A DNA stretch of 64,000 bases from Agapetus fuscipes (GCA_951799405.1 OX637333.1:30152785-30216784), one strand, 5' to 3'; counted from the first letter of the stretch, positions 41,487-52,790 are shown. Notes: generated from the sequence alone by a model not told the origin. Translations and numbers: made by a program.

Positions 41487-42107
41487 CGCCATTTTGCTAG
41501 GGGTGGCCAAAGCCTCTACGGAGCTGCGCCCATTTCTTCCTAACCTTACATACCTCTTTAAATTCATTCATTTCCATCACCTATTTCATACATTTTCTTC
41601 CTTCACTTCTTTTTCTTCTTCTTACACTCACTTTGTATATCCAATTCTTTCACAATCTCCTCAATCTGATCACTCCATTCTTGTCTAGGTCGTCTCTTAC
41701 CTCTTTTTCCTTTTACATTTCCACTGTACATATATTATACTTTGTCACTCTACCATCATTCATTCTTTCCACATGCCCCAAGGGGCCGTCTATAAATTAC
41801 GTCATCGATTTTGTCCAATTTTCGACCCCCCCCCCCCTTACAATCATCCTATAGTCATTATCTAATGACACCCCCCCCCCCCCTCTTGCTGTAATAATGG
41901 ATGAGCTTAATAATTATTAATGTTATATTACTTAGATAATATTTTGTAGAAATTGGTATTTACAAGAACGACGTCACTTTTGGTACTCGTACATCATTTG
42001 CCATCATCCGCAGACCGGACTCCTCCCCCCCCCTTAATGCAAATGACGTAATATATGGACAGCCCCAAAGCATCTCATCACATTCTTTTACACCTAACTT
42101 TCATTGT
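41487..42107 (-). pseudogene. RTE-like LINE 3' end split by a MITE
   Basis: The minus strand encodes pieces of the RTE-type C-terminus: LGHVERMNDGRVTKY, then a decayed KRGKR-RR-WSDQIEEIV segment, then the end with 'tggccacccctag'. It matches the C-terminus of 18852-20532. A 285-bp MITE (41782-42066) sits between the segment before 'cttt' and 'ggggcatgtgg', and LINE sequence resumes at 42067-42107. Stops and shifts abound. Confidence 0.65.
41782..42066. mobile_element. MITE M4 with GGGGCYGTC termini
   Basis: The left end 'ggggccgtctataaattacg' and the right end (reverse complement) 'ggggctgtccatatattacg' are inverted, followed by 'tca'. AA flanks both ends (41780-41781, 42067-42068), compatible with a 2-bp duplication. 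Interior C-runs (12-14 C) sit at both sides. This terminus type is widespread in insects. It is inserted in an RTE-like LINE, which dates it as younger than that copy. Confidence 0.75.
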
Positions 42108-44324
42108 TACAAACTGTTTATGTTTTTGTTTTCAGTCATTTTTGTTTTATAAATTAAGTAACTAAATAGTGTGAAAAAGTAATGGAATAAAACCTTAAAA
42201 ATAAATCCATACAAAAAAAGTCAAAAATTTATTATGCACAAAATGTAGCAAACTCTCATATTAACTATATAAACTCTCGATATTAGAAATATCGATTAAT
42301 CGATATCTCGAGATTTTTTTTAAGTATCAAAATCGATATTTTTTTTCAAATGTGACTTTGCCTCACAACACTTTATAGGAGGCTGTGTTTGACAAAAATT
42401 TTACGTAGCAAATTGCAAGTCTCCCCCCCCCCCCCCCCGCCCGTCGACAAACTTTTTGGCCAAATATAATTAATCAAAGAAATATACTGTTTTAATTCAC
42501 TTTTTTATTATTTTATTTTAAATATGTCTAACAGTTTTCGCCTAAAAAGGCATCCTCAGGACAATGACAATGACAATCAAAATTAAATTCTCTTCTTCTT
42601 CATCTCCCTTCACATTAAATAGAAATATTAATTTTTAAAAATTTTTGGCCAAAAATTGCGAAATTGTGAGACCTTACCCGCCAGCCACCGATATTTTTTT
42701 TTTTGAAAATTTAGAATTATTTTTGCATCGTACCTAGAAATAGTTTTTCTAAAGTAATAGAAATAAGTGAAAAAAGCAGGAAAGAAGTTTCTCGTCATTT
42801 CTATATTTTTATTCCATTTTCGAAAATAATCCTAGCCTTGGGATACGACTTAAATATTACTTTCTTTCATTAGTCCCGAATGGCGGCACGGACGTTAGCA
42901 CGCCGGCAGCGCCTCTTGCGAGCGAGCTATGAAACTTGTCGTTCCCGCTTTTTGTTCAAAATGTTTGTTTCTCAGAACACGCCGACAACACGTGCTCCGA
43001 GGCAACGTTGCCTTTCTTATCTTATAATATCACCCTCAACAATAATATCACATGCGATAACAATAATTGAGTCGACACAAATTCCATACAGAAAAACGAT
43101 GTGACGTCATTTTAAAGGTCCTCGGCAAATTTGGTCTTCACTATTCGCCATGGATCATTTGTATCAGTTTTGAAGACTTTTATCATTTTTAGCACAGCGA
43201 TGATATCTTTTGAAATAAATTTTGTACAATGTTTTACTTTTCGACCCACTGCCTTACGATTACGAATTCGAGGCGTTGGTTTATCCTTTGTAATCTTGAT
43301 AAAAAAAAATTCAAGGTGAAAAGTCTTTCAACAATTTTGTTCCCGTTGCAGCACGCCATTTTTTGCGTATTTTTAGTAAAACTTTTTTTTTAATATGAAA
43401 ATTGGTAAATCTGTGCAAGTAGGTACCTACATGATTGAAAATGTCTTGAGATAGAGAGCAATGCATTTTGTTGCACGATGAAAGGAGATGCCAGACTATT
43501 ATGCATGCACATCCGTTGGGTTCTTGAAAGTAGGTATAATGTATTCATGTACCTATGTATTATAAAATATCTCAATGAAAATATCACAAAAAAAAAATGG
43601 TCAAATGCCAACTAATGGTTATGCCCGTGTGATATGAGCGCAGCCCAAGGACTTATTTTGCAAGTATCTATTTCTAAATATTCATTCTAGGTTGGTAACA
43701 AAATACGTAATTCACAAATAGTAATGCAGTTTTTTGGACGAATTTGGAATAATGTGGATGATTTTTGTAGGAGTAGGTAGGGAAGTTATTTTCAGTGGTT
43801 CTATTCATTGGTTTTAAATTAATTTAAATTAAATGAATTATTATTTTAATTATTATAAACGCAATACTATACACGAGTAAAATGTTTAACGACATCTATC
43901 TATATTTTGTATAAGCTTTTTGTATTTAGACGCAAACCAAATCTTCTCAAATTTATGAATAAAAGATAAAAGTACAACAGGAATCTGCACAATTTCCGTT
44001 ATGTTTTTCATTTTGGTTAGAGCAAATATGTGTAGATGGCACACAGCAGTTTTCCTACTTATAATATAGTTTATCGATATAAAAAAGCAAAAGATTTTGA
44101 AAGCCTCGATAATGGAGAACTCCAGTCCGAAGATAAGAAACAGACAGGATATATTTTATGTCAATCGTAATGAATGAAATCTTTAATAAGGTCTGAACAT
44201 TTTCGGCGAGCTAACGTCAGTCCTGTACAAGACTGGCATCAGCTGTCGTCCTAAGAAACCAATAAAAAATATTTGTATGCCTTTTCCCAAGCAACCCGGC
44301 CGGGTGACGACACAATATTGTCTA
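42108..44324. other. Gene-free AT-rich stretch
   Basis: I see no gene. Noted: an 'atatcgattaatcgatat' palindrome at ~42288-42305, a 15-17 base C-run at ~42423, and a MITE-like 'gagtcgacacaaattcc' segment at 43070 related to 5200 and 9860. Confidence 0.4.
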
Positions 44325-44426
44325 TGGCATTGTCGCATGTTTTGCCCGAAGGGTTTTTGCATGTGGCGAGTGGAACCCAATTATTTTTACAGGTAAAGGG
44401 TCAGCCTTACGCCAACCACCCTTGCG
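44325..44426 (-). mobile_element. SINE-A fragment
   Basis: Minus-strand body words 'tggcgtaaggctgacccttt', 'acctgtaaaaataattggg' and 'atgcaaaaacccttcgggc' mark the 3' half of SINE-A. Confidence 0.6.
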
Positions 44427-44569
44427 TCACTTTCATAACTCGCCTTGAGAATGCTTTCTGCTCGTGAAAGCGAAACGTCGGCGGATAAAAAAGCTGCAAA
44501 TAAAATATGGTCTTACTCGAAAAACCAAAAAGGCAATTTGTTATTTAGCCAGCCATGAAAATGAGGGCG

Positions 44570-44853
44570 AATTAGTCATTTATGCCACTGCCTAGTAATG
44601 ATAGTCCTTGTAACACGAGTGCTAGTTTGTGCCATGAGGCGCAGCCGAATGGCACAATGGACGATTGTGTCAAAGGTTAATTACGTTCAGTGGCATACAG
44701 TACTTTTTCTGCGACTACGAAATAAATTTGAAAATAGTAAATACCTAATAGTCATTTTAATGTACTCGTCCATTTGAAGTAATTAAAACCTTACTTTTGT
44801 CAAATGTGTAATTTATGATTCCCATCGATTATCTAATCTAATCTAAGTTGCAA
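44570..44853 (-). repeat. Duplicated block: empty-site paralogue of the pogo insertion
   Basis: Read on the minus strand this is the same sequence as 32379-32450 joined to 34727-34941, but without the pogo-like element: 'gacaaaagtaaggttttaat' then TA then 'cttcaaatggacgagtac' and on through MITE M6. Roughly 85-90 percent of bases agree by eye. The single TA at 44780-44781 corresponds to the duplicated TA around the element. Confidence 0.9.
44581..44697. repeat. Foldback MITE M6, copy 2
   Basis: Near-palindrome with ends 'tatgccactgc' and 'cagtggcata' and loop 'gaggcgcagccgaat'. It is part of the duplicated block. Confidence 0.8.
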
Positions 44854-44920
44854 AGATATATTACATTTAGGATCCATATTGCGGCCCACCATGCCGCATA
44901 TACGCTTAAAATATAAACGA
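44835..44920 (-). repeat. Repeat D, tail end
   Basis: (TAATC)n followed by 'taagttgcaaagatatatta' and 'ggcccaccatgccgcat'. The rest of D is missing. Confidence 0.6.
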
Positions 44921-45600
44921 GTACTTGCTTCTCTGTTTGGAGTGTAGTCATACCGAGAGCATTTCTGCTCTCTTTCTAAGTATTTTTGTCATTGTAAATT
45001 GAAACGGATTCTAACAACAATTTCTAGTTCAGTTCATAATGTCATACGTCAATGCCTCAATGGGCCACCCCCAGTGGAATGGTGGCTGGACACAGTTACA
45101 GTGTGATTGTGTTTCTGTGTGACGAGAAGGTAGTGAGGTAAGAAGTGCATTTTATTGCCTCATCCATCTAAGAAGAGAATGAAGGAAGATGTGAAATTTC
45201 CCGTCGCTGAAGACATTGGAAGGATTTTCAAGCTTTCTGGTTGCTGTTTCTATCAATGAAGTCGGAACAAAAAAAAACGAAAAAAATATTGCTACGTTAT
45301 GCCAACGGGTTACTTACGAAATCCCGAATCATTTTATATTGGTTGCTAAGGAAGTCACGCACCCCACCGAGAAAAATCTGAAAATTCATTTCGACTCAAA
45401 TATACATAATAACCTTAATCTGCAATGACGTCAGCACATGAATTGACTTAGGCAAAATTGTGAAGTCACACCGCTGGGTTGCTAGAAAAAAGCGAATAAA
45501 TATTTCCTTATTCGTTACTAAGGACCGTAGCCGCACACAAGTGTGACGTCTACCCATCGAGATTACAATAAATGGTAAGTGCATTGTACTTTATACCCTG
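44921..45600. other. Gene-free stretch with MITE-like and LINE relics
   Basis: I see no gene. 'gggccacccccagtggaatgg' at 45062 recalls the RTE-like LINE terminus. Positions 45330-45560 carry a 'ttggttgctaaggaagtcac' ... 'gtcacaccgctgggttgcta' inverted pair, a MITE also represented near 5250, 8150 and 44230. Confidence 0.4.
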
Positions 45601-45607
45601 AAGCAGG

Positions 45608-45655
45608 CCTGTCCAACACGCGGCCCGGCATGCCAGGGATCGCGGCCCGCCGAGA
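45608..45655 (+). mobile_element. hAT-like terminal fragment
   Basis: 'caggcctgtccaacacgcgg' and 'cccggcatgcc' resemble one terminus of a hAT element (CAGG...TCCAAC...GCGGCCC). The other end is not visible. Confidence 0.4.
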
Positions 45656-45779
45656 CCTTGATAAGCAAATTTATGTAAAAACTCTGCTATCCTCAGACCA
45701 TCAAGCAGATAATGTAGTACATAATTTGAAAAAAAATACAGTCCTTTTTTCTCGCTAGTAACGTATAGATACTAATAAC

Positions 45780-46069
45780 AATATTAGGATGATTTATTCG
45801 GTGAGCGCTGTTTTTGTATGAATCACACCTTAAGAGCCCTCTGCGAGCTTGGTCGTCGCTGTAGAAAGCGTCTATTCTCAAGCAAGACCCAGTTGTTGTA
45901 AGGCTGGATGGACCCTAGACCGGTCTTTGGCAAAGGTAAATGAATTTTTCACCCAGCGAAGAGCATACTTGAAAATATAAATATTATATATTTTGTGCTC
46001 CGCCGGGATTTGAACCAACAACCTTCCATTTACGAGTCAGAAGCGTTAACCACTAGACTACGGGCCGGT
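45780..46069 (-). mobile_element. SINE-C, full length
   Basis: The minus-strand head 'gaccggcccgtagtctagtgg' has an A box; 'ggttcaaatcccggcggagc' is the B box. The body has 'cttcgctgggtgaaaaattc', 'ccagccttacaacaactggg', 'gcgacgaccaagctcg' and 'gtgtgattcatacaaaaaca'. This is the best reference copy. Confidence 0.8.
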
Positions 46070-46126
46070 CACGTATGTTTTCCAACATCTCGATAAGGAT
46101 CCCCTAGTGGGTGTACAGTGAGGTAA

Positions 46127-46306
46127 ATGTTGAGGAGCGCTCCACGTTGCCTGAGAGGTATTTCACTCGTGATGTTGAGGAGCGCTCCACGTTGCCTGAG
46201 AGGTATTTCACTCGTGATGTTGAGGAGCGCTCCACGTTGCCTGAGAGGTATTTCACTCGTGATGTTGAGGAGCGCTCCACGTTGCCTGAGAGGTATTTCA
46301 CTCGTG
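46127..46306 (+). repeat. 45-bp minisatellite, four identical copies
   Basis: The unit begins at 46127, 46172, 46217 and 46262 ('atgttgaggagcgctccacg' and onward) and appears identical in all four. It contains the 10-bp palindrome GGAGCGCTCC. Because 45 is divisible by 3, several frames stay open across the array, giving VEERSTLPERYFTRD repeats in one frame. The 139-codon frame at 46111-46530 runs on into unrelated DNA; I do not call it a gene. Confidence 0.92.
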
Positions 46307-46552
46307 ATTTAATTGACAAATGTAACTCTTTTCATCCCTCCCCCTGTTCTCGATCTTCCTCCACCTTCTCTTCCTCTGCATCTCTGGAGATAATCGCCTT
46401 TAATATTTCAGCCAGCCACAATGGAGCACTGGTCCCGCTTCAGGATGGAATATTCCAGACATCTCATCCAACTATTCAACGTAACGCGCGCCCTGCCAGC
46501 TCCTCCAACAACTGGGGACATGGAAGCTAACTGTGACAGGGCGAGAGCACTA

Positions 46553-46712
46553 TAATCTAAAATCTAAGTTGCAAAGATATATTTTGACGTTAGGGGCTCA
46601 TATGACCATAAACCTTGAAACTTCTGCCGCCTTTCCCTGGTGGCGTTGACCAAAGTGAACCAAGTTTGTACAGTATGGGGGTCAGTCTCATATTAACCTA
46701 TTAGTCAAGGAA
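46553..46712 (-). repeat. Repeat D, internally deleted copy
   Basis: Minus-strand words 'actaataggttaatatgaga', 'ctgacccccatactg' and 'gcaacttagattttag' are present; the GTCCACATGCGG segment is lost. A SINE-C tail fragment follows at 46745-46820. Confidence 0.6.
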
Positions 46713-46820
46713 CAGAGTATTAATCAAGGTAAATAAAAAAAATAATTAGGAAGCATCATTTATTTTACGAATCCTGTTTTTTTGTGTATACACCTCAAGA
46801 GCCCTCTGAAAGCTCTTTGG

Positions 46821-47837
46821 GTACATGATCGCTAGATATGTCGAGACTTCTCATCCGGGACGAAATCAAATATAGGTTGGTAGATTGAACAGACTCTGAA
46901 CATTCTAAATATTCTTCGGCTTTGTGACGTCATCCAAAGTAAATAAAAAATGGATTCCCAATAATCAGGGATGTTTGTACTGGCATTCCATACACTTGGC
47001 GGAAATGCTTAATACAGTATTAAATTGTACAGGGAACTGCACTCGACTTCCTTGCATAAATAGCCCCCAACAGGTGTGTGTACACCTAGACTCATCTCCC
47101 AGCTTATACAGGTAGGTCCAATAAAAATAACAAATGAATTTTATTCCACCGCGGCGTGTACTCTACAATACGTCACTAGCCTCTTTGAAAGCGATCTTGA
47201 ATTTTCAAGATGGTGTAACGACATGTTCTTTTTCCTGAATAAATGGTCTAAGAAGTCAATGTGTTCAAAATTTGGTATCTCTAGGTCTAATACTTGGCAA
47301 AAAGACACACACATAGGGTGTAATGTAAAAAATAAGAATAAAACAAATACATAGTATAATTTCAGAAAATGTATGCTGAAAAGGCATGCTGAAAAGCAGA
47401 ACACACAAATAAATTTCCCCCCATTGGGTTTACTAATTCACGCACACAAACACTGATGGATTTTTCAATGATAGTTATTTTGGCTTGCCCTGCACCAGGA
47501 CAACTCATTTCCGTGAGAATCTCGAAAAAAAATCACACCAAAACAAGACTTTCTGCTTAGTTAGGCATTCGGCCAGCAAGAAAGTAGAAGATATAGCACC
47601 TGGGGAATAAATAATTTCATTAGGAAAACATTTCATTCACCTTGAGATGAGACCCCGCGCCTCCCGCTTGGAGAGCAGGAGCTCTACACACTGATCACTG
47701 ATGACATGATGTGAGGGATCCTGCAAGAATGCTGTGAATGCGCGCGGGGTAATGGCAGCCATCTTGTTACGTCACTGTTCACAACAAAAATAATTACTAC
47801 GGGAAATTAGTCGACTTCCTAACATAATGTATACAAG
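46821..47837. other. Gene-free stretch
   Basis: I see no gene. The open frames at 46924-47404 are short and AT-rich. Confidence 0.35.
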
Positions 47838-48098
47838 TCTAATCTAATCTAATCTAATCTAATCTAAGCTGCAAAGATATATATCATTTAAGATTTATAT
47901 TAAATGCATTCCCACAAGCAGATATGTATAATTTCGCGCGAACACATGCCGCATGTGGACCTACAATATAAAAACCCAATCTCAAATGAACATAAGCCTT
48001 GCAGCTCTTGCCGTCCTTCCCTGAAACAGGGGTGACATTGGCAAAGTGAACCAATTTTTTACAGTATGGGTGGTCAGCCGAATAACAACCTATACAAG
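47838..48098 (-). repeat. Repeat D, full length with (TAATC)n tail
   Basis: The tail shows six TAATC units, then 'ctaagctgcaaagatatata' through 'cagtatgggtggtcagccg' and 'aacctatacaagtaagg'. It abuts another D copy in the opposite direction. Confidence 0.85.
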
Positions 48099-48300
48099 TA
48101 AGGTTCACTTTTCCACCCAAGTTTCAGGGAGAGGCGGCAGGAGTTGCAAAGTTTATGTTTATGTGAGGTTTGCTTTATTTTGTATGCACACATGCAGCAT
48201 GTGTAATCACGAAATTACGTGGGCCTGCTTGTGGGCATGCATTAAATATGAGCTTTAAATGTCAATATATCTTTGCGACTTAGATTATGGACATAGAAAT
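48099..48300 (+). repeat. Repeat D copy, head-to-head with the previous one
   Basis: 'ggttcacttttccacccaag', 'tttcagggagaggcgg', 'gtatgcacacatgcagcatg' and 'ctttgcgacttagattat' follow in order. Together with 47838-48098 it forms a ~450-bp imperfect palindrome. Confidence 0.75.
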
Positions 48301-48317
48301 AGTTAAACACAGTCTCT

Positions 48318-48600
48318 GAGTTATGTTTCTTGACTAGGTAAGTATGAGTCTGACCCCTCCTACTCTAGAAATTTGTTTACTTTACCAATGTTACCCTTGG
48401 TATAGGGAAGGGAGGCAAAAGTTTCAGGGTGTACGTTAATTTGAGATCTGTATTTTTATTTTCTAAGTAGGTACAGCGTAGGAACGCTGTACATACTACA
48501 TAGGCAGCATGTGTAAGAGCGAACTTAAACATGTCTGCTTATGGGTATGAATTGAATGTGAATCTTAAGTGTCAATGTATCTTTGAAAATGAATTACAGT
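48318..48600 (+). repeat. Repeat D, diverged copy
   Basis: 'gtttcttgactaggtaagta', 'ttgtttactttaccaatgtt' and 'gtctgcttatgggtatg' mark it. A 15-base internal duplication ('gtaggtacagcgtaggaacgctg') is present. Confidence 0.65.
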
Positions 48601-48735
48601 TGCTGATATTTGTGAGATAAATGCGATAGAAGAAGAATAGTTGATGTACTTTGAGGACGTCATCATTTAAATGTGGTGTCTGGCAGGTAGACTATGGAGG
48701 TTATATATACAGCGCAGGTAGGTTGATGACGCAGC

Positions 48736-48737
<2 letters not shown>

Positions 48738-48766
<29 letters not shown>

Positions 48767-48776
48767 GGTGGTGGTG
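48738..48776 (+). repeat. (ATG)n(GTG)n microsatellite
   Basis: 'atgatgatgatgatgg' is followed by nine or so GGT/GTG units. It underlies the Val-rich open frame at 48651-48914, which I reject as a gene. Confidence 0.85.
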
Positions 48777-48939
48777 AGGGGGATGAAGGAATGCATATTA
48801 AGATTACAGAGGAATTGGGAGCTGGAACCCCAATTACATCAAACCTCCTCAACTGTGACCAACAGATCGACAACCAGTGGACTGTTAACCTTATTATTAC
48901 TATACTTGGGATGAAAGAAAAAAATAATCATGAAAAGCT

Positions 48940-49175
48940 TAAAAAGTGTACAGAGAAACGGAGGAAATGTGAAAAGGAAAAGAGGAAAGGGAAGACCGAG
49001 AAAGTATGATTGGATCAGATTGTTGAAATTGTGAAAAAATGTGATTTATAAAGCGAATGCAAAAGAAGGAAATGCATAAAAAAGGTGATGGATATGAATA
49101 AATTGAAAGAGGCATGCGAGGATAGGAAAAATAAGGCAAATCTGCAGAGGCTCTGGCCACCCCTAGTGGAATGGT
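48940..49175 (+). pseudogene. RTE-like LINE 3' end
   Basis: Pieces of RGKGRPRKYDWIRLL, a decayed helix and EACEDRKNKA precede 'ctgcagaggctctggccacc' and 'cctagtggaatgg'. It is the same C-terminal family as 18852-20532. Stops and shifts throughout. Confidence 0.6.
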
Positions 49176-51393
49176 ACAGTATCTAAATGAAGATTAGAAT
49201 TTTGTTATCAGATATTCGAACAATAATTAACTGAAAGATGGATTTTTAGTGTAAGTGGAGTGGTAAACACAAGTGTTACACGCGCAACAGGACATAAACC
49301 TTACGTACTAAAAATACAGAATAATAAATTAACGCTTTTCATAAATAAAGGGTAAGATTGCCTAGTGAACAGCATGAACGATGCGAGCAGGTAAGTGCTG
49401 GTTGTGTACCTGCGCCTGGCCGGGTTGCTGCTAGTTTTTACACAATGCACTAATTACCGTGCAGGGTGCCGCTCCCCCCTCCCCACCCCCCTTCTACCTC
49501 ATCCCTTGTCGGTGCGTACCCCGTAATAATAATAATAATGGTGGACTATTATATTATATTAATACCGGCTAATAGCGGCCTGAGAGCGGAACAAAAAACA
49601 CTCGCAGCGCCGACAAGCGGACTGTTGCAGGCCAGGGGCGTAGCCGACACATGCTGGAGGGGTGGTGTCACATCTGGTCGCGAGGACATTGTGTCAGTGA
49701 ACATTGTGTCGTTGGCCATTCCGTCAACGGATATCTAGTCGTGGAACCTAACGGTGAGGGTTAATTGACATCGTGTCGTGATTCGTGAACAATGATCACT
49801 TTTAGGATGCTGATCCATATTTTCTTTGGCTAAGTCCCTTTTCACACAATCTTGTCTGGTGCTGGATCGGAATTCTAGCAGTGTATGAGGACGTATGCTT
49901 GTCCGGCAATTTAATACATTTTGCAAGTGGATGCGGCCTCAAACTGGGCCGTGGGAAACGGCGGTAAGGCTGCACATTTAGGATATATCTTCACAACGAA
50001 TAGACAAAAAAACAAATATATTTCCCATCACATCACAATTATGCTGAAGAAGGTCAACGTAGATATGGACGAAACGTACGGAGGCTCCAGCTTCTGCTGT
50101 TCACCAACTTTTCGTCGATAAGAACTTTATTTTGTTGCCATGTAAGTGTTTGTTCCATGTGAATATGTCGTGGTATTTGTACTCAATGGTCTCTCTTATA
50201 ATTAGCATGCTGCACGCACACTGCCTCGTTGACAGCTGTTGATGAGGTGCGGCTGTATACGCCACATCAGGCTGCTGCTCCTGCTGTTACGGGCAAGAAT
50301 CAGTCACAGACAATGTGGCGAAGAACCACTCTTGCATTGGTCCTTTGTAGTCCAACAAAATATCGACCAAGCTCGGATCGCTGCGCAGCGCGCGTAGCAT
50401 GAGTAGCAAGAGGAGGAACGTGTTTACATTCCGCCTTGTTCCCTGTTCTGCTCATTATGCATCCACCCAGGCTCACACGACGCATGCATGTGCCCGTTAC
50501 CGCCATGAGCTGTGCAGCCTCCGGTAGGTAGAGGAGTCGGCAGCCGCACAAAGGCCTCAACTTTCAGTTCAGACTCCGCACAAGACTCCAGCACCGTCAA
50601 AACTTTAGTTCAAACTTGGTCGCCGGAGGGGCAGGTCGCGTCGCTCTTACGCCAACCCGAAATATCACACGTCCTTGACAAAGTGCGAAGTGTAGGAAAT
50701 CAAAACAATAAACTGCAGGACAAACGTTTAACTACCCTTTGAATCAATTTTCATTTTAGTCAAGAAGTTAATTTAAAGCAAAAGCTCAAACAGTAAAGTT
50801 CAACCGTTTTAAAGTTTATTTGTGATGCGTAAAAGAGGAATAAAAAAAATAACAGCTAAAATATTGTTTACTTAAATTAAATGAGTTGGTTGGTTATGTT
50901 GAATGAACAATGTGAGAGTTTATAAGTTTTTTAACCCTTTTAATTATTAGGGTTGAAAATGAGTTAGATAGATATTTTAAACTGGAAGTTTTCCACGTGT
51001 CTTGTGTGATCTTGCGTGGAACAGTTTTTGAGAGTTCTGTGTGACGTTTAATCTCGTGCTTGTGTCCATATTTGCCGCCAACAAACAAAGGTACGAGAGA
51101 GTCCTAACTTTGAAGCTTTAATGCACCTTGTCTTGTCATACAACTTCTACTTATTTAAGGTAAGTCCACTGCCCGCCATTAAACATTAATTTTTTATTGA
51201 TTGTAGAGGCATTAGCTTTGTTATCGTTCATCTTTTATCCTTATTTATATTTTAAATTATCCTGCGTAAGTTTAGATTGTTGACACATTGTTGACGAGAA
51301 AGAAATGAAATGAAAAGAAAACAATGCACGGAAATAACAGATTATTATTTATTGTAATAAACGCGTACATTGAGAAACAGGTACATTGCTCAT
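49176..51393. other. Gene-free stretch of mixed composition
   Basis: I see no gene I can support. Positions 49440-49760 and 50290-50660 are GC-richer and contain repeated words ('gacattgtgtc', 'gaacattgtgtc'; 'gctgctgctcctgctg'), but no domain or known repeat is recognisable. A minus-strand frame at 50894-51088 is basic and short. Confidence 0.3.
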
Positions 51394-51800
51394 TCACTTC
51401 ACTGGCTCCGTATACCGGAGCGCATCGAGTTCAAAGTGTGCACGATGGTCTACAAAGCTTTATTTGGAAAAACACCCAAATATCTCGCTGATTTAATCAA
51501 ACCAGTCACCCTCGGCAAAAAAAAGCCTAACACTGCGCTCGGCTGAGACTGGAGCCAAATCAAGGATTGAAGAACCTATAAGAAGAGTTAACACATTATT
51601 TGGAGAGCGTGCATTTGCAGTTGCTGGCCCTCTGGCCTGGAACCACCTGCCACATCATGTGAGAGTGCTAGAGGACCATGGAAAGTTCCGGAATGCACTG
51701 AAGATAAGCAAATTTCTGGCATCGTTTGCACCAGCGCCCTTGGAGTGACTACATCACGAAACGGCGCTATAAAGAAATCATCAACTCATCATCATCATCT
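51394..51800 (+). pseudogene. CR1/L2-like LINE 3' end with hairpin and simple tail
   Basis: The frame reads HSLHWLRIPERIEFKV (first residue approximate), MVYKALFGKTPKYLADLI, then after shifts FGERAFAVAGPLAWNHLP, KFRNALKISKFLASF, ending at TGA 51749. The 3' hairpin AGCGCCCTTGG...ACGGCGCT (51733-51768) spans the stop, and a (CAT)n-type tail follows. It is homologous to 12257-12798 but diverged in protein sequence. Confidence 0.78.
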
Positions 51801-52074
51801 CATTAAATAATCATAAATTGATTTAAAGTTTATTCAAGTTGATTTACCTTAAAGTTAAAACTGAAAATGTGACATATGAAGCTAACATGGGTTTCTCAGA
51901 TAAATGCACCTTTATTCCTGTGGTTCCTATGTGTGGTTCAGAAGTTTTTCATGAGCTCTGCCATGAGAAGTCACGCACAATACTTATGCTTTGATATTAG
52001 CGAAACTTCAAACAAATATTATCAACACTCCAGAGATGAATCGACACAATAGCAATTTGAGTATCTACCAGAAA

Positions 52075-52518
52075 TAAAAGGTTTACTCAGCCTTTACAAG
52101 AAATGCGAAACTGAGCTCCTCACGGTAAAGTTAAATTTCATATCAGTTACGAAAGTGGTTGGCGTAATGCTGCTCTTTGCTAAAAAAAAATATTTATTTT
52201 GTAGAGAATGTGGCCAGAAGTTCAATTTTTTTACCATAAAATGCACGTATGACTATAAAGTTTGGTCGGTGCGTTCAAAGCTATAGGGCTCGATTCCTAT
52301 TAAGGGTGCCAGAACTTATTTCCCATCTCAGTGATTCTTTAAAACCCAAAATAAGAACCGGTAAGGGTTTACTCAGCCTTCACAAGAAATTATAACCTGC
52401 CCCCCCGGAAGCTGGGAAATAGGTCCCAATCGTCACATGCTGCTCCTTCGGGGAACAGCGGGGTCAGGAGTTGCAGGATATAATATGTGCAGCTTCGTTG
52501 CGCCATATGTGCAGCTTA
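52075..52518 (+). mobile_element. Two SINE-A relics in tandem
   Basis: The first piece (52075-52180) holds 'aaaggtttactcagccttta' to 'gtggttggcgtaatgctg'. The second (52262-52518) has a decayed head ('agggctcgattcctattaag'), 'aagggtttactcagccttca', 'cacatgctgctccttcgggg' and 'tgtgcagcttagttg'. Confidence 0.6.
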
Positions 52519-52537
52519 GTTGAATGTATTTAATTGC

Positions 52538-52790
52538 TTGCATTCCTTGACTGATAGGTTGGTATGAGGTTGACCACCCATACTGTAAAAAATGGTTCAC
52601 TTTGCCAATGTCACCCCTGTTTCAGGGACGGTCGGCAAGAGTTGCAGGGCTTAAATTCATTTGAGATTGTTTTTTTTTATATTGTAGGTCCACATGCGGC
52701 ATGTGTGAGCGCGAAATTATGCGTGTCTGCTTGTGGGAATGCATTTAATGTGAATCTCAAATGATACATATCTTTGCAGCTTAGATTTAG
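52538..52790 (+). repeat. Repeat D, full length
   Basis: One of the best copies: 'ttccttgactgataggttgg', 'gttgaccacccatactgt', 'gtcacccctgtttcaggga', 'ggtccacatgcggcatgtg', 'ctgcttgtgggaatgcattt', 'ctttgcagcttagattt'. Confidence 0.85.

Noticed and set aside
46111..46530. 139-residue open frame as a repeat protein gene
   Set aside because: The frame exists because the 45-bp unit lacks stops; it has no splice or promoter context and continues into unrelated DNA.
47838..47868. Telomeric repeat
   Set aside because: The pentamer is AGATT (TAATC), not TTAGG, and it is always the tail of repeat D.
48651..48914. Val-rich 87-residue open frame
   Set aside because: It is produced by the (ATG)n(GTG)n microsatellite.
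52564..52764. Recurring MRLTTHTVKNG-type open frames (also at 9176-9604)
   Set aside because: They are translations of repeat D in chance-open frames; other copies carry stops and frame shifts at random.
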